Positions 1 through 8,957 of a stretch of 64,000 nt of DNA are shown here, piece by piece. The DNA is from Halobacteriovoraceae bacterium (GTDB lineage Bacteria > Bdellovibrionota > Bacteriovoracia > Bacteriovoracales > Bacteriovoracaceae). Position 1 is the first letter of the stretch, and the number at the start of each line of letters is the position of its first letter. The notes below the pieces were generated by a model, which saw only the letters and a program-made list of their open reading frames with translations, made no database searches and was not told the origin of the DNA. The stretch lies in contig PASN01000009.1 in the NCBI GenBank assembly GCA_002711995.1, forward strand, positions 119,019 to 183,018, in the 5' to 3' direction. The position numbers and the translations under genes were made by a program.

Positions 1-187
1 CACGCGAATCTGGGTGAACTCGAAGTTCTTTAACACCTACTCTCTGGGGCAGGTAGCCGCTAATGTTGTTCATGAATGGACTCATAAATTAGGATATGAT
101 CACTCAAGACGAAACAACCCCGAAAGACCTTTCTCAGTGCCTTATGGAGTTGGAACGATTATTAAAGAACTTGTTGATGGAATGTAA
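1..187 (+). CDS. zinc metalloprotease-like protein, C-terminal end (partial)
   Basis: The 5' end lies outside the window; the reading frame starts at base 2 and stops with TAA at 185-187. The visible 61 residues contain HEWTHKLGYDH, which matches the HExxHxxGxxH zinc-binding signature of metzincin-type peptidases, about 23 residues from the frame edge. About 27 residues follow the motif, so the catalytic motif sits near the C terminus. Fold and substrate cannot be told from this piece. The next gene is on the opposite strand, with the two stop codons 9 bp apart. Confidence 0.7.
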   Translation, partial: TRIWVNSKFFNTYSLGQVAANVVHEWTHKLGYDHSRRNNPERPFSVPYGVGTIIKELVDGM

Positions 188-196
188 TCAGAAATT

Positions 197-1318
197 TTAA
201 AAAATTCCATACTCTTTTAGGGTCTCCACGGAGACTCTTTCTTCTTTCTGATCCAATTCAATTACATATAATAGACCTTTAATCTTTGGCTCATTCATAA
301 AAACCGGACCTAGGCCCATGGCCTTCATCAAAGAATCAAGGATCACTCTCTGGTCTTTATATGTTACTCCAGGATAACTCCCTTCCCTAACTGACACGCA
401 ACCGGCCGTAGGCATATGGGGATAGTATTTACTGGATGGTCTTTTATTAATTCTTCCGGTTCCATGAATCCTTAGCCACTTCCTACCATTATTTCTTGCA
501 ATGCTTGCCGCCCTCCACCACTTGCTTGAGTGATTAGAACGTGGAAGGAGTTTTCTGGTGTCGGCATCGGTGGGTACCCAGTTAAGAATTACTCTTCTAA
601 ATTTTCCAAATGATAAAACTCTATTAGCTTCAGGCATCACTGAATCTATAGTATGCACACCCTCAGGGGTGTATCCATTGGTTTTGTAAAAAGGAAGATT
701 CCCAGCGGACTTGGCCAGGGCCGGTAAACTCCAAAGCTCTCCATAAGAGTTTCTAACAAGCCGATCATGCATATCTTTTAATACAAACCTACAAGGGTAA
801 GATCTATCATGACGACAGAATAGAAACAGTTTAACTCCATTGTGGTATTGACCATTCTTGTAGTCAGCAACATCAGGAGTATTAAATACAATGTCTTCAA
901 TTTGCTGTTTTGATTTAGGTTGAAATTTCGCTAGGTCACTGAGTTGGGCTTGTGCCTTCTCTATGGATTTGGCCACATCTTCTCCTAGCCTCATGCTAAC
1001 TTTGGTGAACTCATCTAGTTCACTCGCAATCTTCATTGCTTGAGCTTCATTCAACTTATAGATGGAAAAAGAAGACTTTTCTCCTTTAAAAGAGTTTTTA
1101 ATTTGAGCAATTCTTAATTGATCCCTTACCTCAAGGTTGTTGAGATTGATTTCAGAAATTGCTGAATAGAAACCTAGTGCCTCCAACTCTCCGCTCTGAT
1201 AGCCACTCCATAAAACCTCAACTTTCTCAGAGTCTTTAAGCAAAGAAGGATAGTCGATATCAATATTCGCAGATAATTGAGAGATAGTGAAAAGGGTCAG
1301 CGATATTAGAAATTTCAA
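197..1318 (-). CDS. secreted L,D-transpeptidase-like (YkuD fold) protein
   Basis: The 373-residue protein has an N-terminal hydrophobic signal peptide (about residues 1-17). Its C-terminal half carries HGTG near residue 285 and PTAGCVSVRE near 303-312. This resembles the YkuD signature, in which a His is followed by [ST]xGC with the catalytic Cys, here C307. L,D-transpeptidases cross-link or trim peptidoglycan, or attach proteins to it, in the periplasm. The start is TTG at 1318, chosen because AGGAG lies 6 nt upstream. The N-terminal 150 residues look helical and family-specific. It follows the 1353-1703 gene by about 34 bp, so the two are probably co-transcribed. The YkuD assignment rests mainly on the Cys motif. 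Confidence 0.7.
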   Translation of the reverse strand: MKFLISLTLFTISQLSANIDIDYPSLLKDSEKVEVLWSGYQSGELEALGFYSAISEINLNNLEVRDQLRIAQIKNSFKGEKSSFSIYKLNEAQAMKIASELDEFTKVSMRLGEDVAKSIEKAQAQLSDLAKFQPKSKQQIEDIVFNTPDVADYKNGQYHNGVKLFLFCRHDRSYPCRFVLKDMHDRLVRNSYGELWSLPALAKSAGNLPFYKTNGYTPEGVHTIDSVMPEANRVLSFGKFRRVILNWVPTDADTRKLLPRSNHSSKWWRAASIARNNGRKWLRIHGTGRINKRPSSKYYPHMPTAGCVSVREGSYPGVTYKDQRVILDSLMKAMGLGPVFMNEPKIKGLLYVIELDQKEERVSVETLKEYGIF

Positions 1319-1352
1319 AAAGGTCTCCTATATAGTTTATTTCTACTTTGGT

Positions 1353-1703
1353 TCATAAATGCACAGTTGAAGGGTATGAGTACCCTACTCTTAAGCTTTC
1401 TGCTTTAAATAAAGCTACATCTAGCTGTATCATTTCATTTTTGTGGTAGTTGAGAACTTCAGCAGGAGCTTCAAGGTTAGACAGAACTGTTTTTGCATAT
1501 TTTAGTGATCTGATTAAATTTTCTGCAAGACCTACTAACACTAAATAAAACTCTAAACTTGCTTTATTCTCACTAGTGGACAGCACGAACTCTGGAAAAC
1601 TCGAATAATGATAATCTCTAAATTCATGAATGATTCTAGCGTCTTGTACGATAGCTTGTAGGCCAGTGACATGACTTAATATACCAAGAATAATAAATTT
1701 CAC
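1353..1703 (-). CDS. small secreted hypothetical protein
   Basis: This 116-residue protein has a hydrophobic N terminus that could be a signal peptide (MKFIILGILSHVTGLQA). The start is GTG at 1703 with a purine-rich GGAGAGAGA stretch upstream. No known domain is recognised. The middle is rich in Leu, Ser and Ala and is probably helical. It ends 34 bp before the L,D-transpeptidase-like gene on the same strand, which suggests an operon and possibly a shared cell-envelope role. That role is inferred from position only. Confidence 0.5.
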   Translation of the reverse strand: MKFIILGILSHVTGLQAIVQDARIIHEFRDYHYSSFPEFVLSTSENKASLEFYLVLVGLAENLIRSLKYAKTVLSNLEAPAEVLNYHKNEMIQLDVALFKAESLRVGYSYPSTVHL

Positions 1704-1746
1704 TGTCTCTCTCTCCGACGAAATACCCTAGCAATAAAGTCACACA

Positions 1747-1781
1747 TTTTCCAATTCCTCTAAATAGCTGAAAATTGGAAA
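1747..1781. promoter_or_regulatory. inverted repeat upstream of udk
   Basis: TTTTCCAATT (1747-1756) is mirrored by AATTGGAAA (1773-1781) across a 16-nt spacer. It lies in the divergent gap between the secreted protein at 1703 and uridine kinase at 1863. It could be an operator or chance symmetry in A+T-rich DNA. Confidence 0.25.
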
Positions 1782-1862
1782 TATATTTTTTACACCTTGC
1801 ACAAAAAAGACTTGAAAACATTGAAATCTTAAGTAATTATGAAGCAAACCAAGGATTAGTTG

Positions 1863-2537
1863 ATGAGAAAAAACACCTATATTTTGGGAGTTGCTGGCGG
1901 CTCAGGCTCGGGCAAAACATTCTTCGCACAGGCCCTCGCCAAAAAGCTTGGAGAACAAGCTTTTGTTCTTTACCAAGACAACTACTATATAGATCAAAGT
2001 CATAAGTTTGATTTCGATGGTGGATCTGTCAACTTTGATCATCCTGAAGCTTTAGACTTCGACCTTATGGCCGAACACTTAAAGGCCTTAAAAGATGGCG
2101 AAGATATTCGCATTCCAAAATATGACTTCGCAACCCACTCTCGACTTGAAGAAACTATCTTTCAACCTTGGAAAAGAGTTGTCATCGTTGACGGAATTCT
2201 TATTTTAACTCAACCAAAACTTTTGGAAATTTTTGACGACGCTATTTTTGTTGAAACTCCAGAAGATATTCGTTTTGCCAGAAGACTAAATAGAGATGTT
2301 GTCGAAAGAGGCAGAACCCCAGAGGGTGTTAAGGCACAGTTTGAAAGACAAGTGAAGCCTATGCACGACCTGTTTGTAGAACCATCTAAAAAGCAGGCCA
2401 CACACGTTAGCAGCGGTGTGGATATGGAGGCCTTCTATAATCTTTTAAGAGATATTCAGAAAAGAGTAAGCGACTCCGATTTGTCCGCAGCAAAAATGGA
2501 CTTTTTGAAAGAACCTAGAACCCAGATTATTTACTAG
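1863..2537 (+). CDS. udk: uridine kinase
   Basis: Phosphorylates uridine and cytidine to UMP and CMP in pyrimidine salvage, in the cytoplasm. The P-loop GVAGGSGSGKT is at about residues 9-19, followed by the substrate-binding YQDNYYID segment, FDHPEALDFDL and the RRLNRDVVERGR arginine-rich lid, all typical of Udk. At 224 residues it has the usual length. ATG at 1863 is preferred over an in-frame TTG just before it because AAGGA lies 7 nt upstream. The stop overlaps the stop of the convergent NYN gene by 4 bp. Confidence 0.95.
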   Translation: MRKNTYILGVAGGSGSGKTFFAQALAKKLGEQAFVLYQDNYYIDQSHKFDFDGGSVNFDHPEALDFDLMAEHLKALKDGEDIRIPKYDFATHSRLEETIFQPWKRVVIVDGILILTQPKLLEIFDDAIFVETPEDIRFARRLNRDVVERGRTPEGVKAQFERQVKPMHDLFVEPSKKQATHVSSGVDMEAFYNLLRDIQKRVSDSDLSAAKMDFLKEPRTQIIY

Positions 2538-3058
2538 TTAGTTTTTTTCTTTCTAGTCTTCTTTGAAGTTTTCCTAGGGGCGTTGTAGGTAAAGACATCT
2601 TCAGGCGTGATCGCATGAAAGTACTCCGCTTCTTCCTGCAAAATCTTAGCTGTTGTTTCAACCACAGCGGCAATCTCAACCCTAACACCTTCACTTTTTA
2701 AATGCCTAACAAGCTCAATATAATCAGCATCGCCAGATAGAATAATAATACAATCCACTTTGGCAGCTAGTTGGGTGGCCTTGATTGAAAGAGGAATGTC
2801 CGCACTTTTATGGCAAGGAGCTACAGAGCCGTGATATTGTTGATGCAGTCTTTCGGCCAACTTGGAGGAGATGTTCTTGCCCTCTCTAAAGTAGATGAGC
2901 CTGTTTAAGGCACGATCACCGATGAGTCTTGGTATGAGGGTGTCGAAATTAATCATTCCTCCACTCATATTAAAGGCCCCATCTATGGATCTTTCTATGT
3001 TATTGCCATCCACAAGAATAGCTACGTTTTGACTTATATATATTTCATAATCACTCAT
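2534..3058 (-). CDS. NYN (PIN-like) domain protein, LabA/DUF88 type
   Basis: The 174-residue protein begins with the NYN signature AILVDGNNIE (Asp17). It has a second acidic cluster, LSGDADY, at about residues 107-113, and ends in a Lys-rich tail (KKTRKKK). NYN domains have the PIN-like metal-dependent ribonuclease fold. Asp17, Asp110 and Asp112 are the likely metal ligands. The basic tail suggests nucleic-acid contact. The RNA target is unknown. It is convergent with udk and overlaps its stop codon by 4 bp. Confidence 0.85.
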   Translation of the reverse strand: MSDYEIYISQNVAILVDGNNIERSIDGAFNMSGGMINFDTLIPRLIGDRALNRLIYFREGKNISSKLAERLHQQYHGSVAPCHKSADIPLSIKATQLAAKVDCIIILSGDADYIELVRHLKSEGVRVEIAAVVETTAKILQEEAEYFHAITPEDVFTYNAPRKTSKKTRKKKTN

Positions 3059-3204
3059 GGAATAATACTAACCCTAATTATGTAACAAGTACAACTTAGC
3101 CCGGGTAATCCAGTCGGTTAATGATTAAATTTTAGTCTGGAATTCAATTCAGTTTTCCGGGATAATGAATTGGCATTAACCATTTCTTATACAAAGGAGA
3201 AGAT

Positions 3205-3381
3205 ATGAAATTATTTTGTTCAGCAATGCTTTTACTAGGGGCTCTTTCTTTAACAAGTTGCGCTCACCATGGTCAACACAGGGACAAAGCAAGCTGCTGT
3301 AAAGAAAAAAAAGACTGTAAAGGCGACTCTTGCAAGCTTAAAAAAGGCGAAAAGAAAGAAAGCTGTTGCAGCAAAAAGTAA
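3205..3381 (+). CDS. tiny cysteine-rich lipoprotein
   Basis: A 58-residue protein with a strong ribosome site (AAAGGAGA, 5-6 nt before the ATG). Its lipoprotein signal ends in the lipobox LTSC (Cys19). The mature part is only about 40 residues, very Lys-rich, with pairs and singles of Cys (SCC, DC, SC, SCC) and two His near the anchor. This suggests binding of a soft metal or thiol chemistry at the membrane surface, which is inferred from composition alone. A strong bidirectional hairpin follows directly. No homologous family is recognised. Confidence 0.8.
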   Translation: MKLFCSAMLLLGALSLTSCAHHGQHRDKASCCKEKKDCKGDSCKLKKGEKKESCCSKK

Positions 3382-3389
3382 TTTAAATG

Positions 3390-3420
3390 AAAACTCATTA
3401 GTAACATGCTAATGAGTTTT
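3390..3420. terminator. bidirectional rho-independent terminator
   Basis: AAAACTCATTAG (3390-3401) pairs perfectly with CTAATGAGTTTT (3409-3420) around a 7-nt loop. It lies 8 bp after the small lipoprotein stop, and its stem contains the stop codon of the convergent propeller lipoprotein. The A and T flanks would let it end transcripts from both sides. Confidence 0.8.
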
Positions 3421-4405
3421 CCCCACTCTCTAAATCCCAAATCACTATTTTATCTTGTTCAAAGCTATCCCTACAAACGAGCTTAAGTGGGTTAGTCTTT
3501 ATCCTGCATGAAGATATAATCAAATTTCTTGGCGTTTCAGAAAAGTACAATTCATTTCCATTTTTGAGATCTACTATTGAGAATTCCGTCCAGCTTTTTG
3601 CGAATAACCCCACCTTTTTTGAGGAGTCCATTTGATATAGATACTTTAAATTTCTATCAAACACCTCAGATCCATCCTCAGTGGAATAGAAAGAAAAGTT
3701 GTTTCCAGAATCCACAATCACCATAGATGAAGAAAGGTCCATAGAATCAAATGAGGTATAATAAGGCAGCTCAATAGTGAACACTTTTTCTTGGGAGATT
3801 AGTTCAAATTTTGAAATGCTTTTATTCCAACTCTTCTCTTGTCCAAAGTAAATGTGGCCATCGTGTATTTTTACAAACTTCACATTGGCCCTATTAAATG
3901 TGCTTAAAAAGGCATTGGCTTCAATATCTAAAACATCTATGTTGAAAGAACCCCTTGGCCAAAAGGCCTTGCTCTTAATGATCAAATACTTTGAGTCCTC
4001 GCTAAATTCAACATCAAGCGTGTTTTTACTTGTGAGGCCAAGCCTTCTATGCAGTTTATAAACCCCATTGGAAAGTTTAAGAAGATAATTTCCTTTTGAA
4101 CTTTTAGTAACAGCATACTCGCCGCCAGGACCCATCTTTAGTGTGTCCAAAGCAAAACCTCTGGCCTGAACCTCTCCACTGTCAATATGCCAAGAGACCC
4201 AGGAGTTTTCACTTGTTTGCGAGATGGCGACATCGCCACCATCAAAAACATAAACGGCCTTTAGAGAGTTACAAGATTTATCACCTTGAGTTACGGCGTT
4301 ATAACCATTATTTGGAATGCCGGAATCATGCTCTTCTTTTTTATTGCATGACAAAAGACTAAATGAGAGCCCTATGATAAGGGCCGGGATAATTTTTGAC
4401 TTCAT
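3398..4405 (-). CDS. lipoprotein with probable beta-propeller fold
   Basis: A 335-residue protein with a lipoprotein signal ending in the lipobox LLSC (about residue 20). The rest consists of repeated strand-rich segments in which sensor-like phrases recur (DGGDVAISQTSE, FSEDSKYLIIKS, DGHIYFGQE, IWDLESGEN), as in WD40 or YVTN propellers. No catalytic motif is seen. It probably works as a scaffold or binding protein on the periplasmic side. The stop codon is embedded in a shared terminator hairpin. The WD-like reading is a judgement from pattern, not from a profile match. Confidence 0.7.
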   Translation of the reverse strand: MKSKIIPALIIGLSFSLLSCNKKEEHDSGIPNNGYNAVTQGDKSCNSLKAVYVFDGGDVAISQTSENSWVSWHIDSGEVQARGFALDTLKMGPGGEYAVTKSSKGNYLLKLSNGVYKLHRRLGLTSKNTLDVEFSEDSKYLIIKSKAFWPRGSFNIDVLDIEANAFLSTFNRANVKFVKIHDGHIYFGQEKSWNKSISKFELISQEKVFTIELPYYTSFDSMDLSSSMVIVDSGNNFSFYSTEDGSEVFDRNLKYLYQMDSSKKVGLFAKSWTEFSIVDLKNGNELYFSETPRNLIISSCRIKTNPLKLVCRDSFEQDKIVIWDLESGENSLACY

Positions 4406-4462
4406 TCATTTTATTATTTCAAGCTTGATGCTGAAAGCCAATGAACAATAGTTAAGAAAAGG

Positions 4463-5347
4463 TTAATTCTTGGGAGAAAACCCTTGCAGATTGGCCTGAA
4501 TGGACTGAGATTTAATATTTGCATCTCTTAAAGATTGATGGATTCTTTTTCGCATGTCACATCTCAACTCCCATGCATCGGTTGGATTTTCGGCCCAGGC
4601 AGCGATCCAACACTGAACAGCATCCTTATCAAGCTTGGTAACCCAAAAAACAGGATCCTCATTTTTTAAACTAAACTCGGAGTCTTTCGCCGCGTTTAAA
4701 GAGATTTGTTCGACTTGGTCGAGATCAGTGTGAGGTTCCACCCAAAAATCAATATGTGCCCTAATGAGGCTGTCGTGCATGGTAAGATTTTGAATTTCTT
4801 TTGTAAGCATCTTTGAGTTAGGAACAACAAAGCGCTCCCAATCCCATACTCTAAGAACACATTGAGTTAAGTCGATTCTTTCGATCACTCCGTATTGACC
4901 TTCTATTCTAACAGTGTCACCCACACGAAATGGTTGAAAGAAAGAAACAATAATTCCGGCTATAATGTTCTCTAAAAATGGCCTGAGGGATATACCCGCA
5001 ACAACAGAAACGATCGTAAGAACAACCGAAATGTAAATAGCAGGAAGTGCGGATAGATAAGGCACTGACATGATAACAACCCACAGTAGGGCAAAAAATA
5101 TGGGAAGCAGCCTTTGAATAAACAGAAATCGTGATTGAATACTGTCCACTCCAAGTTGAAGAATTTTTTTATCATCAATTTCATCAGGAGTGTCCCCAAG
5201 CATAGGGTCATACACTTCTCTCTTCTTTGCCTTTTTGAGCATTCTTCTTTTCTTGTTAAGAAGAGAGAGATTGCCAGCAGAGTAAAGGGCCAAAGTTACA
5301 AGAGTCACGGAAGCCGGATAACCGTATGTTGAAATAAGATCATTCAT
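4463..5347 (-). CDS. small-conductance mechanosensitive channel, MscS family
   Basis: A 294-residue membrane protein. One N-terminal TM segment and a Lys/Arg-rich cytoplasmic loop are followed by a TM hairpin. Next comes the MscS pore helix and beta domain, with GISLRPFLENIIAGIIVSFFQPFRVGD and the adjoining GQYGVIERIDL. Such channels release solutes on hypo-osmotic shock. ATG at 5347 is preferred. The frame stays open to a TTG at 5437, but that extension (YDIITRKCHYQP) does not look like protein and has no ribosome site. The exonuclease gene starts divergently 120 bp away. Confidence 0.88.
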   Translation of the reverse strand: MNDLISTYGYPASVTLVTLALYSAGNLSLLNKKRRMLKKAKKREVYDPMLGDTPDEIDDKKILQLGVDSIQSRFLFIQRLLPIFFALLWVVIMSVPYLSALPAIYISVVLTIVSVVAGISLRPFLENIIAGIIVSFFQPFRVGDTVRIEGQYGVIERIDLTQCVLRVWDWERFVVPNSKMLTKEIQNLTMHDSLIRAHIDFWVEPHTDLDQVEQISLNAAKDSEFSLKNEDPVFWVTKLDKDAVQCWIAAWAENPTDAWELRCDMRKRIHQSLRDANIKSQSIQANLQGFSPKN

Positions 5348-5466
5348 GGGCTGATAATGACATTTCCGCGTTATAATGTCATACAAGAAATTTTTTCTAT
5401 GTCCGACAATAACTCTAAGAATCACGTTATTTGACAATCGCCCGCAGCTTGCTCGAAAATTAATCT

Positions 5467-6738
5467 ATGACTACCTTGGCCTTTCTTGACATTGAGGCAA
5501 CTAGTGCTGACCCAAAGACTGCTCAAATTATTGAGATAGGCCTGGTTATTAAGAATGAAGAAGGTAAAATTGTTGATCACTTTAATAGTTTGATAAACCC
5601 TGCGGGAAAAATTCCTCCGGATATTGTCGAACTGACAGGTATTACAGATAAAATGACCTTGAACTCTCCGGAGTTTCACGAAGTGGCCGAAAAGGTATAT
5701 CAAAAGCTAGTTGGCACTAAAATTGTGGCCCACAAAGTTGAATTCGACTTCGAAATTCTAAAAAATAGCTTCAATCGCTTAGGCAAAGAGTTTTCCAATA
5801 AAACCATCTGTACCTTAAAGTTGGCCAAAAATTTGGCCCCAGAAATGAGCTCCTACTCACTTGCTTCCCTCTGCGCATTTTTCGGGATACCACTCAAAAA
5901 GAATCATAGAGCAATGGAAGATGCTGAGGCCGTAGCGCACCTCTTTGAGAACCTCTCCCTCCTCTCTCACCACGTGGAAAAGAGCTCTCCCAAGTTCCTG
6001 GCAAAACACAGAAAGATGATAGAAGAGGCCAGGGCAATACCTGGGTTTGTTACTTACAAAGACTCAAAAAATAAAACTCTAATAGAGCGTCCTGTAGAAA
6101 ATATTCAAAAAGACCTCTCTTACAGTTTAAGGCTTTCACCAAAGAACCGTAGATTGGTAACCCACTGTGAAGTGGTAAAGGTAATCGAATGCGCTTCTTT
6201 TGCCAAAGCTATGCTTTTATCTGCTAATAAAGGAAAGGACCCTAAATGGTCTATCTACTCATATAAGAATCCCCATGGAGAAATAATCATCAAGTGCGGA
6301 AAAGTTTTGAAAAACAAAAAAGCTCTTTTCTATTTTGATGAAAAAAAACAGGCTCTAAGAGTCCTCAAAAAATTAAAGTCTACCAGTGAAAAAAACAAAT
6401 ACGTTTACCAGGAAGGGCCTCGCCATGATAAGGATGAGATAGTTAAAAGAAATAGACAGCTTCAAGATGAGATAAGAAAGTTGAAGCCCTCTATAGAAAA
6501 CACTCTGTTTAAATCTAAATCAAAAATTGATGGAAAGTTTCAGTATGTGGTAGTCAAAGGCGCTGACAGGTATGCGACCTTTAAATCGAACAACGATGAA
6601 GATCAGCTTGAGTTTGATGGACTTCGCTATAAAAAGTTGAGCCCTTCATCGAGAAGGGCCCTGGAGTTGTCTATGCAATATATTAAGAATCAAAAAAATA
6701 AAACAGACATTGTGATGAAGATTAAGCAACCTTTCTAA
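5467..6738 (+). CDS. DEDDh-type 3'-5' exonuclease (DnaQ-like) with a long C-terminal extension
   Basis: Residues 1-165 form a DnaQ-like exonuclease: LDIEAT (Asp8, Glu10), AHKVEFDFE (Asp94) and HRAMEDAEA (His147, Asp152) supply the DEDDh residues. The remaining 255 residues are basic and unrecognised, with a likely coiled-coil around KRNRQLQDEIRKLKPS. At 423 residues it is much longer than a Pol III epsilon subunit and resembles stand-alone processing exonucleases fused to an extra domain. Its 3' end overlaps the convergent 6722-7924 gene by 17 bp. Confidence 0.85.
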   Translation: MTTLAFLDIEATSADPKTAQIIEIGLVIKNEEGKIVDHFNSLINPAGKIPPDIVELTGITDKMTLNSPEFHEVAEKVYQKLVGTKIVAHKVEFDFEILKNSFNRLGKEFSNKTICTLKLAKNLAPEMSSYSLASLCAFFGIPLKKNHRAMEDAEAVAHLFENLSLLSHHVEKSSPKFLAKHRKMIEEARAIPGFVTYKDSKNKTLIERPVENIQKDLSYSLRLSPKNRRLVTHCEVVKVIECASFAKAMLLSANKGKDPKWSIYSYKNPHGEIIIKCGKVLKNKKALFYFDEKKQALRVLKKLKSTSEKNKYVYQEGPRHDKDEIVKRNRQLQDEIRKLKPSIENTLFKSKSKIDGKFQYVVVKGADRYATFKSNNDEDQLEFDGLRYKKLSPSSRRALELSMQYIKNQKNKTDIVMKIKQPF

Positions 6739-7924
6739 AGTAGCTATCCATAAATTCATCATCGTGGAATAAGCAGATTAAAGAGTTTATTACTCCTTTG
6801 CAGCCCACCCCCAAAATAATATTTCTTACCATCATGGCCTCTTTCTGATTAATGGGGCCACTGCTATCGAACTTGTTTTGAGTAAGCTCTAGAAGTTCTG
6901 TTCTACAAAATTTAAAGAATGCAGCTTTCCTTTGAAAAGCTAAATCCAAGTTGCAGCTTTTTACCTTTTCAGGTGACTCCAATAGTCCATAAATTTCATT
7001 CAACGAGAGATTGCCTTCATAGTTCTTTAAAGGCCTTGCGCCAAACTTGGCCTCACTCACAATCTTTCCTTGAGCGTCCACATAAATATCCTCGCTCACT
7101 TCTTCTTTTAAATATTTTACAAATGTGGTGTTAAGAACACTTTCCAAAATTTCTTCATAGTTTCCGACTATTTTCTCATGCAAGTCGTGCTTGGAGTTGT
7201 CGTTCTTATAAATCTCCATTTCAATTGAAATCAGCTTTTTCTTAAGACGCTCCGAAAGCTTTCCATAGATTGCAGGTGGCAACACATAAGTCTGAACGTT
7301 GCTTGCAACTCTTCCAGACTCTTTTGGAGATTCAATTAATGGGTTGCCCCCCAGGGCCCTTGGTCTTTGGTCGACCTCCGAGTGGGTAAAATACTGCTCG
7401 TTCAAACGATCTTGAACTATTAGTGGATATCTTAAACCACTTAAGTAAGGATTGATGGAGTCGATATCAAGATTCATAAATTCATTCTTAGCGTATAGCT
7501 GCTCAAGGTAATACCCCGTTTCAACATACTCTGAAGAGACCAGGTCCATATCCGTGATTTTAAACCAAATCTCCACTTCCTTGCCGTCATAAAAAGGAAG
7601 AGTGTTTTCTTTGTCATATACCTCTTGGTGAACTGACTCAACCTTAGCAACCCAAAAGTGATGAAAGTCGCTAATAAATAAGTGTGTGTGGTAGCCTAAG
7701 GACTGGTTAAACTCTTGCGCTTTTTTAAATTTCTCAAACTCCAAGTCAGATTCGTGCTTGGACATTTTTAGCTTTCCCCAATAGAAGTGAGATCTCCCTG
7801 GATCGCCAGTTTTTAGGTTATGCTTAAGTTTATGGAAAAACTCATGGGCCTGGGTTTTATAATTTTGGTTCTCTCCGTTTAGCAGCGGATTAAAAACGAC
7901 ATAAAAACTAAATGGGTTCTGCAT
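6722..7924 (-). CDS. conserved-looking hypothetical protein
   Basis: A 400-residue soluble protein with no signal peptide and no recognised domain. The first 130 residues have strand-rich segments with aromatic clusters (HFYWGKLKM, THLFISDFHHFWVAKVE, EVEIWFKITDMDL) that hint at a small beta-barrel of PUA/EVE type. The C-terminal half is mostly helical. The PUA-like idea is weak. Flanked by an exonuclease (overlapping 3' ends) and a TIGR02147 regulator (divergent). Confidence 0.7.
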   Translation of the reverse strand: MQNPFSFYVVFNPLLNGENQNYKTQAHEFFHKLKHNLKTGDPGRSHFYWGKLKMSKHESDLEFEKFKKAQEFNQSLGYHTHLFISDFHHFWVAKVESVHQEVYDKENTLPFYDGKEVEIWFKITDMDLVSSEYVETGYYLEQLYAKNEFMNLDIDSINPYLSGLRYPLIVQDRLNEQYFTHSEVDQRPRALGGNPLIESPKESGRVASNVQTYVLPPAIYGKLSERLKKKLISIEMEIYKNDNSKHDLHEKIVGNYEEILESVLNTTFVKYLKEEVSEDIYVDAQGKIVSEAKFGARPLKNYEGNLSLNEIYGLLESPEKVKSCNLDLAFQRKAAFFKFCRTELLELTQNKFDSSGPINQKEAMMVRNIILGVGCKGVINSLICLFHDDEFMDSYFRKVA

Positions 7925-8079
7925 ACTTTCTCCTTAAACTTCCCTATTTATCGGTCATTGAAACTAAAATCTGAGCAAAATAGTAAAGCTTCGCCTCTTT
8001 TCAAGAACTTAGAACGATAAATATAACTAAAAAACCCGCTAAATCCCTTAGTAAAGCCACGTTACGCATGTGAGGGCAT

Positions 8080-8108
8080 TTGACCCTTTGAACCTATATA
8101 AATTACAT
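8080..8108 (+). promoter_or_regulatory. candidate sigma70-type promoter for the TIGR02147 regulator
   Basis: TTGACC (8080-8085) and TTACAT (8103-8108) are separated by 17 bp. The implied transcription start near 8115 leaves a usable leader before ATG 8163, but almost none before the in-frame ATG at 8124. Confidence 0.4.
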
Positions 8109-8162
8109 ACTTAACAGACAACGATGGATCACTGCAGAGCGTTAAGTTATTATAATCGCCAT

Positions 8163-8957
8163 ATGGAAGCACAACTATATCTACAGAAATCAATCAGAGA
8201 GAGATTGGACGAATTAAGGTCCAAGAATAGTCAGTTCTCTCTTAGGGCCTTCGCAAGGCTCTTGGGGGTATCTCCGGCCTCTCTGTCTGAATTTTTGAAT
8301 GGTAAGAGAACGCTTTCGGCTAAAATGCTTAAAAAACTTGGGGAAAAACTTTGTTTGGCCCCTGAAGAGCTGGATGTTCTAAATGAGAAAATTGTAAGGG
8401 AGAAGAAAGGCTTAACCCATACCCCTTCAAACAAGAAGAATGTTCAACTTCAAAACGATCAATACTATCTCGTGGCCGACTGGAGATATTACGCCATCAT
8501 GTGCTTGGCGGAAACTCCTGACTTCAAAGAAGATTATCAGTGGATAGCAAAAAGAATTAAAACTTCCGAATCCAAAGTTAAAGAGGCCATGGAGAGACTC
8601 ATTCGACTTGGATTCCTAACATATGATGACAACGGAAAGTTGATTTACCAGGATGTTGAAATAACAACTGGAGAAGATGTTCCAAGCACTTCTTTGAAAA
8701 AAAGACATATGGAAAATCTTGAAGCTGCAAGAGACTCTCTTTATACAGATGATGTCCTTCTTAGAGACATGAGTTTTATGACGATGGCCCTTGATCCAGA
8801 ACAACTTCCTGAGATTAAGAAGAAGATCAGGAACTTCCAGGATGAGTTGGCCGAATTAATAGATAAAGGTAACAAGAAAGAAGTTTACGAAATATGTATG
8901 CAGGTTTTTCCTCGTACGAGCATCAAAAAGGATAAAGTTTATGAAAAGTTTCAGTAA
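8163..8957 (+). CDS. TIGR02147 family regulator
   Basis: A 264-residue protein. Residues 1-55 form an Xre-like helix-turn-helix (FSLRAFARLLGVSPASLSEFLNGKRTLS). Next comes the middle region typical of TIGR02147/DUF4423 proteins (YYLVADWRYYAIMCLAETPDF, IAKRIKTSESKVKEAMERLIRLGFL) and a C-terminal dimer-like helix. These are probable DNA-binding regulators found in multiple copies in Bdellovibrionota and Fibrobacteres. ATG 8163 is preferred to 8124 because the family starts with a short lead-in to the HTH. Its 3' end overlaps the next gene by 17 bp, so the two are translationally coupled. Confidence 0.85.
   Translation: MEAQLYLQKSIRERLDELRSKNSQFSLRAFARLLGVSPASLSEFLNGKRTLSAKMLKKLGEKLCLAPEELDVLNEKIVREKKGLTHTPSNKKNVQLQNDQYYLVADWRYYAIMCLAETPDFKEDYQWIAKRIKTSESKVKEAMERLIRLGFLTYDDNGKLIYQDVEITTGEDVPSTSLKKRHMENLEAARDSLYTDDVLLRDMSFMTMALDPEQLPEIKKKIRNFQDELAELIDKGNKKEVYEICMQVFPRTSIKKDKVYEKFQ

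Noticed and set aside
5348-5437. N-terminal extension of the MscS gene from a TTG
   Set aside because: No ribosome site, and the added residues do not look like a membrane or channel segment.
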